This document shows positions 6,889 through 10,726 of a stretch of DNA of 10,726 bases, piece by piece (within the stretch, counting starts at the first letter, position 1; each line of letters starts with the position of its first letter). The translations under genes were made by a program, and so were the position numbers. The notes under the pieces are model-generated. The model was given only the letters and a program-made list of their open reading frames with translations. It was not told the origin of the DNA and made no database searches. This DNA is from Bacteroidia bacterium (GTDB taxonomy: Bacteria > Bacteroidota > Bacteroidia > NS11-12g > UBA955), in assembly GCA_023254645.1 (NCBI GenBank), contig JALRLA010000274.1, positions 1 through 10,726 of the forward strand, read 5' to 3'.

Positions 6889-7605
6889 ATGCTGAGCGAT
6901 AAAGACAAAAAGAGAATCAAACGCGCTTTTGCCAACAAACGCTGGCCCGAAGTGGCTTCAACCAATAGCTGGAGCATATTCAAAATCATGGCCGAATTGG
7001 TCGATGGCTACCAAAACCTAGCCCGTATTGGCCCCTGCGTGTCCATGTTTGGCTCGGCCCGAACCAAGCCTGGAACCCGCCACTACGAATTGGCCCAAAC
7101 CATAGCCCGGAAATTGTCAGAAGCCGGGTTGGGTGTAATCTCTGGAGGTGGCCCTGGCATTATGGAAGCGGCCAACCTCGGAGCCAAAGAAGGAGGATCT
7201 GCTTCAGTAGGACTTTGCATCAATTTGCCTTTTGAGACCTCAAACAACGAATACATTGACAAGGATAAGGCGCTGATGTTTGATTACTTCTTTGTTCGCA
7301 AAGTCATGTTCATGAAATACGCCCAGGGTTTTGTTGTGATGCCCGGCGGATTCGGCACCATGGACGAACTATTTGAGGCACTGACCTTGGTTCAAACCGA
7401 TAAACGAGCCAAGTTTCCCATCGTCTTGGTCGACAAGGCCTTTTGGCAGCCCTTGGTGTCTTGGATTGAACAATCCTTGATTGAAGAACATGCCTATGTT
7501 TCGCCAGGCGATACCAAACTCTTTCATCTGGTTGACTCAGCTGAAGAGGCCGTTGACATCGTCTTGGATTTCTACTCCGAATACAGCCTGAAGCCCAACT
7601 TCTAA
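6889..7605 (+). CDS. LOG-family nucleotide 5'-monophosphate phosphoribohydrolase
   Basis: The 238-residue product has the Rossmann-like LOG/lysine-decarboxylase-like fold. The first nucleotide-binding strand region is VSMFGSART, followed by SGGGPGIMEAANLGA (residues 85-99) and the signature PGGFGTMDE (residues 152-160). Arg137 (in FFVRKVMFMKYA) and Glu160 are the expected catalytic pair. LOG enzymes split nucleoside monophosphates, including cytokinin riboside phosphates, into free base and ribose 5-phosphate; despite old annotations they are not lysine decarboxylases. The native bacterial substrate here cannot be told from sequence. The N-terminal 45 residues are helical and basic, longer than in the shortest LOG proteins and far shorter than in PpnN. 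The ATG is 2 bases after the stop of the OmpA gene, so the two are almost certainly co-transcribed, although no functional link is obvious. Confidence 0.9.
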   Translation: MLSDKDKKRIKRAFANKRWPEVASTNSWSIFKIMAELVDGYQNLARIGPCVSMFGSARTKPGTRHYELAQTIARKLSEAGLGVISGGGPGIMEAANLGAKEGGSASVGLCINLPFETSNNEYIDKDKALMFDYFFVRKVMFMKYAQGFVVMPGGFGTMDELFEALTLVQTDKRAKFPIVLVDKAFWQPLVSWIEQSLIEEHAYVSPGDTKLFHLVDSAEEAVDIVLDFYSEYSLKPNF

Positions 7606-7612
7606 GCTATTT

Positions 7613-8584
7613 TTATTCGTGGTCCCAGCTTTCTTGTTGAATGGGAAAGGGCCAATCGTGACCTTGATGGTCAGAGGGCAAAAGCGGTTCACCCGCCATC
7701 ACCCAAGCGGTAAACCACAGACTTGATACGGTATTCACAGAGGTGGTGTATTGTTCGATGATCGAGGCTAAAACCCTTTGTCCATAGGTTTGGGCGAATG
7801 TCCAAGAGGCCATTTTCTTGCGCGTTTTCCCCTGCCAGACAAAGGCGAATTGAGCCGGCACGGGAACCGATTTTCTGGCCACTCGCTCTGCTTCTAAGGT
7901 CTGGCTAGCGAGTTGATGGGCCTTTTCTACTCGCTGGTGCATATAGGCCGGGATGTCGTACACGACGCTACCTTGAGTGAGCATAGATTCTAGTGTGTCT
8001 AGATAGTAAAAGGGCAGTTCGGTTTCCCATAGGGCATGAATGCCCCATTGATTGGTAAACTGACCGTTGTAATTGCTGTGCGTGTGCAAGGGTACATTTG
8101 CATCAGCGGCATAATGACCCAAGTCGGCCGAGTAGCGAAGTATGGCCTCCATATTCTGATGCTCAAAAGCCCATTGAAGTTTTCGAGTGTGAATCAAACA
8201 TTGGTAGGGGACGATGCCATGGGCATATACAAAAGAATCTCCAAACCGAGCCAAGGCCGAATCCAAAAATAAGGGAAGGCTATCCAAGGGCAGAGCTTGG
8301 TCGTAATGATCAGCGTCAATGAAGTGGCGACAAGCTTCGTCTGCCGCCGCGTAGCGGCGGCTGTCGGCGTCGGTGGAATGCATTTCCAGATAGGATTGGT
8401 GAACCATATAAAAGGTTTTCAATGGTTCTGGCAAGGATTCGCAAGCCTTGCGGTTGATCGATCGGTGCATGGGAAATCCCCATTCGGCCCTATCTAATTT
8501 CTCCCCCTTGTTGCCCGCTTCCAAAAAGAGCGGGCATAGAAGGGAAACCAAGACCCCCAAGCGGAGCTTGTACAATCTGTTCAT
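7613..8584 (-). CDS. Secreted zinc-dependent phospholipase C / S1-P1 nuclease-fold hydrolase
   Basis: The 323-residue product begins with a signal peptide (about residues 1-23, ending LFLEA). The mature region opens with EWGFPMHRSINRKA, matching the WG-x3-H-x3-N motif of this Bacteroidota family. Putative metal ligands follow in the expected order: RHFIDADHY (His87, Asp92), the motif DLGHYAADANVPLH (Asp154, His157, Asp161, His167), and GIHALWE (His183, Glu187), with NYNGQ between them. The fold binds three zinc ions and hydrolyses phosphodiesters; whether this member acts on lipids or nucleic acids cannot be decided from sequence. It probably works in the periplasm or outside the cell. It starts 11 bases after pdxJ in the same direction, and its stop is 7 bases from the stop of the convergent LOG gene. 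Codons 75-81 contain a perfect GC-rich palindrome. Confidence 0.87.
   Translation of the reverse strand: MNRLYKLRLGVLVSLLCPLFLEAGNKGEKLDRAEWGFPMHRSINRKACESLPEPLKTFYMVHQSYLEMHSTDADSRRYAAADEACRHFIDADHYDQALPLDSLPLFLDSALARFGDSFVYAHGIVPYQCLIHTRKLQWAFEHQNMEAILRYSADLGHYAADANVPLHTHSNYNGQFTNQWGIHALWETELPFYYLDTLESMLTQGSVVYDIPAYMHQRVEKAHQLASQTLEAERVARKSVPVPAQFAFVWQGKTRKKMASWTFAQTYGQRVLASIIEQYTTSVNTVSSLWFTAWVMAGEPLLPSDHQGHDWPFPIQQESWDHE
8343..8361. repeat. Perfect inverted repeat inside the zinc hydrolase gene
   Basis: GCCGCCGC, then GTA, then GCGGCGGC: two 8-base arms that are exact reverse complements around a 3-base loop, all G and C in the arms. It spans codons 75-81 of the hydrolase (the RRYAA region just before the conserved DEACRHF segment) and keeps the frame. 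It could form a strong RNA hairpin. Confidence 0.8.
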
Positions 8585-8595
8585 GACGGAGAGAT

Positions 8596-9342
8596 TTATT
8601 GTCCCGAAGCTCTAAGCAGTTTGGAACGGTACAGCTGTATGGTATTGTGCAGACCCAAATACAAGGCATCGCAAACCAGGGCATGGCCAATGCTCACTTC
8701 ACTTAAAAAGGGAATCTGTTCTGCCAAATATTGCAAGTTTTCCAAATCAAGGTCATGGCCTGCATTCACGCCCAAACCGCATTCACGAGCCCTTAACGCG
8801 GTCTGAACATAAGGTGCGACGGCTTCCTCTTTGTTTCGTTTGTAACCTACAGCATACGATTCTGTGTACAGTTCGATTCGGTCAGCCCCCGTTTTAGCAG
8901 CTGCCTCCACCCAGTCGGGATTAGGGTCCAAAAACAAACTAACCCGGCAACTGGCCTGGTGCAGATCCCGGACCACTTCTTTTAAAAAGTCTTGGTATTT
9001 GGGCGTATTCCAGCCGGCACTGGAAGTCAAAACCCCTGGAGGGTCGGGAACCAAAGTCACTTGAGCCGGCTTGGCCTCTTTGACTAGATCTAGAAAGTCG
9101 GGGCTGGGGTAACCTTCAATGTTGAACTCAGTTGACAAATGAGGCTTAATGTCTAGCACATCTTGGTAGCGAATGTGGCGCTCATCGGGCCGTGGATGAA
9201 CCGTAATGCCTTGTGCTCCGAATGATTCGCAATCCAAAGCGACTTGATGTACATTGGGGTTATTGCCCCCACGGGCATTGCGCAAGGTTGCAAACTTGTT
9301 GATGTTGACGCTCAGTTGGCAAAGGGAGTTCAGGCTTTCCAT
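8596..9342 (-). CDS. pdxJ: Pyridoxine 5'-phosphate synthase PdxJ
   Basis: PdxJ condenses 1-deoxyxylulose 5-phosphate with 3-amino-2-oxopropyl phosphate to make pyridoxine 5'-phosphate, in the DXP-dependent route to vitamin B6. The 248-residue TIM-barrel protein shows the family motifs in order: LSVNINKFATLRNARGG (10-26), ITVHPRPDERHI with His49, Arg51 and His56, EFNIEG with Glu76, IELYTESYA, VNAGHDLDLENL, and VSIGHALV near the C-terminus. These correspond to the phosphate-binding and catalytic positions of the E. coli enzyme, so it should be active. I chose the ATG at 9340-9342 because it falls shortly before the conserved LSVNIN; an in-frame start at 9411 would add 23 residues absent from the family. 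The chosen start overlaps the end of the upstream barrel gene by 13 bases. The zinc hydrolase follows after 11 bases. Confidence 0.95.
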   Translation of the reverse strand: MESLNSLCQLSVNINKFATLRNARGGNNPNVHQVALDCESFGAQGITVHPRPDERHIRYQDVLDIKPHLSTEFNIEGYPSPDFLDLVKEAKPAQVTLVPDPPGVLTSSAGWNTPKYQDFLKEVVRDLHQASCRVSLFLDPNPDWVEAAAKTGADRIELYTESYAVGYKRNKEEAVAPYVQTALRARECGLGVNAGHDLDLENLQYLAEQIPFLSEVSIGHALVCDALYLGLHNTIQLYRSKLLRASGQ

Positions 9343-10726
9343 TGTACTTGTGCAAACATACGAAGCATTGAGGCTTCTGATGTGGAAGGAGATTGATACA
9401 GAAATTGCCATTGCAATTCGGCCTTTTGGCCCAGGGGCCTACGGCAAGCGGCACTCACACAAAGGCCATTTCCCGACACGGGTCGCCAAGAAGATTGGTA
9501 GGGCAAACTGGGCAAGGAGGCCCATTGCAAGGAAGAGCCTCTGAATAGCACCACGCCTAGGCTTTGTTTGCCCCACTTGAGCGTACCATTCAACTGGGCT
9601 GAAGGTTCATGATGAGAATTGGCAAAATCAATGGTTGAAGGCTTGTTTCCTGTTAATTGAGAGACCTGTGCTTTGATTTGGAAAAAGCGGTTGTGGAGGG
9701 AGGACGGGAGCGCCCAGCGCAGCTGGGCGCGGCATTGAATCAAAACTTCAGCGGCTTGGCCGCTGGCCCGCCATTCCCATTTCCAAGCACTGAGCTGACC
9801 TGCTGCCGCTTTACGTTTCTCTCCTCCCTGGGACAAGCGATGTTCCCATTGGACTGTTACCATCGTTTCTACAGGCAAACGCCATTGGCTTGCCCACTGC
9901 CATCGACTCCAGTTAGGACCGCATAAAAACAGCAACTTGCCCGAAGAGCCCTCAGGGAGATCCTCATCGGAATCCAAACCAATTTGAGGCTTCTCGCTGC
10001 TCGACCGGCGGCTGAATTCAAGGCCCCAGTCGGCCCATTTGCTCAAGGCTTGGCTGTATTTGACAATGGTGCGCGGGGCTTCAAAACCTTCTTTGGCCCA
10101 TTCAATACTCACGGTTCCCATCCCCAATGGACCAGAGGCCCATAGGCTACTGGCCATCATCCAAGGGTTAGGGAGCTGATGTTCAGTCGAGAATCGAGAA
10201 AGGCCAAGGGCCGTGCCCATTTTCCAATGCGGAAGATGAGCATTCCCATTTCGTATCCAATTGTAGCTGCCGAAAGCGATCAGCGATTGTTGGCCCAGGT
10301 TTCTTTTTCGCTCAAGACTAAGGGGTGTTTGGTGTTCACCACTGCGATCAATCGATGTCAATTCTCCACCCTCCCATCGGGCATCCCATTTTCGCCTCCC
10401 CAAGATGCATCCCCATTCGCAAGGCCCTTTTTGAGATGTATATCCAACTCCTCGAATCGCATAATTTTCACGCACTCCTCTGTAAGTCTGCAACAACTGC
10501 GGATGCATCTCCAATCGAATGGGTTGCAAACCTCCAAATGCCGGCTGCCCCTGCCCCCAAACCAAGCCTTGCCCAATGAACAATTGCATGTCTCCCACGA
10601 ACCACTTTTTAGCATGGGCACCGAATCCAATATAATCCAAGCCTTTTTCAAATGCATCGGTTTGAAGGGCCAAACTGGCGCTCGCTTCTTTCCCCTTCCA
10701 ATACAACCGAGTCGACTGGGCCCAGG
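9330..10726 (-). CDS. Outer-membrane beta-barrel part of a helix-hairpin-helix (ComEA-like) protein, N-terminus outside the window
   Basis: The frame is open to the right edge (reading ...WAQSTRLYWKGKEASASLAL), so the start is missing; about 465 residues are visible. The segment IGFGAHAKKWFVGDMQLFIGQGLVWGQG matches the recurring GD-x-x-x-x-x-GQGL-x-W-x-G motif of large Bacteroidota proteins that carry helix-hairpin-helix repeats near the N-terminus and a C-terminal outer-membrane barrel. The rest is made of alternating hydrophobic/polar strands rich in Trp and Gly, with an aromatic near the C-terminus (FAQVQWKA). The HhH part would lie beyond the window, so the ComEA-like label is inference from the barrel motif. 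Function is not established; DNA handling at the envelope is only a guess from the usual HhH domain. It is the first visible gene of the barrel-pdxJ-hydrolase transcript, and its last 13 bases overlap pdxJ. Codons near residues 320-340 of the visible part contain two perfect palindromes. Confidence 0.7.
   Translation of the reverse strand, partial: WAQSTRLYWKGKEASASLALQTDAFEKGLDYIGFGAHAKKWFVGDMQLFIGQGLVWGQGQPAFGGLQPIRLEMHPQLLQTYRGVRENYAIRGVGYTSQKGPCEWGCILGRRKWDARWEGGELTSIDRSGEHQTPLSLERKRNLGQQSLIAFGSYNWIRNGNAHLPHWKMGTALGLSRFSTEHQLPNPWMMASSLWASGPLGMGTVSIEWAKEGFEAPRTIVKYSQALSKWADWGLEFSRRSSSEKPQIGLDSDEDLPEGSSGKLLFLCGPNWSRWQWASQWRLPVETMVTVQWEHRLSQGGEKRKAAAGQLSAWKWEWRASGQAAEVLIQCRAQLRWALPSSLHNRFFQIKAQVSQLTGNKPSTIDFANSHHEPSAQLNGTLKWGKQSLGVVLFRGSSLQWASLPSLPYQSSWRPVSGNGLCVSAACRRPLGQKAELQWQFLYQSPSTSEASMLRMFAQVQWKA
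9710..9730. repeat. Perfect inverted repeat inside the barrel gene
   Basis: GCGCCCAGC, then GCA, then GCTGGGCGC: 9-base exact arms around a 3-base loop. It is in frame in the barrel gene and encodes part of RAQLRWAL, probably a beta strand. Confidence 0.8.
9749..9765. repeat. Second perfect inverted repeat inside the barrel gene
   Basis: CAGCGGC, then TTG, then GCCGCTG: 7-base exact arms around a 3-base loop, only 18 bases from the previous palindrome. It encodes the SGQAA region between two predicted strands. Confidence 0.65.

Noticed and set aside
8036..8497. Plus-strand frames opposite the zinc hydrolase
   Set aside because: They are antisense to a gene with a full set of metal-binding motifs and have no protein-like features.
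9343..9411. Longer N-terminus of PdxJ
   Set aside because: The extra 23 residues are absent from the family and lie within the barrel gene; the ATG at 9340-9342 fits the conserved LSVNIN start region.
8343..9765. The palindromes as a CRISPR array or REP cluster
   Set aside because: The three hairpins differ in sequence, have no regular spacers and lie inside open reading frames.

Overview
This window looks like chromosomal DNA from a member of the Bacteroidota. The evidence is the conserved block rng / HU / mutY / ssb / gldE / gldD, the gliding and type IX secretion (T9SS) lipoprotein GldD, a TPR-PD40-OmpA envelope protein, a PdxJ of the Bacteroidota type, a helix-hairpin-helix-associated outer-membrane barrel, and the lack of obvious Shine-Dalgarno sequences. 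I see no insertion sequence, phage gene, tRNA, rRNA or CRISPR array. The window is almost fully coding; the longest gap is under 60 bases.

Left block (1-1401, minus strand): read in the direction of transcription, an HU/IHF-type DNA-binding protein, a membrane-anchored TPR protein, a 29-residue extremely basic protein resembling the AURKAIP1/COX24 (mS38/bS22) ribosomal peptide, and the first 44 codons of ribonuclease G. The gaps are 21, 9 and 28 bases, so this is probably one operon joining nucleoid, ribosome and RNA-processing functions. It diverges from mutY across 45 bases.

Central block (1447-7605, plus strand): mutY (adenine glycosylase), ssb (overlapping mutY by 8 bases), one open frame that encodes GldE and then GldD without a stop codon, a PorE-like TPR-PD40-OmpA protein, and a LOG-family nucleotide phosphoribohydrolase. 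MutY and SSB belong to DNA maintenance. GldE/GldD and the OmpA protein belong to the envelope and the gliding/T9SS machinery.

Right block (7613-10726, minus strand): in transcription order, the C-terminal part of an outer-membrane barrel protein (cut by the window edge), pdxJ (overlapping it by 13 bases) and a secreted S1-P1/phospholipase C-type zinc hydrolase. It converges on the LOG gene with only 7 bases between the stop codons.

The most notable item is the in-frame GldE-GldD fusion, which places a signal peptide with a lipobox in the middle of a protein. The rest is a fairly ordinary Bacteroidota core region, with a few smaller curiosities: a micro-gene, non-ATG starts, and perfect GC-rich palindromes inside coding sequence.
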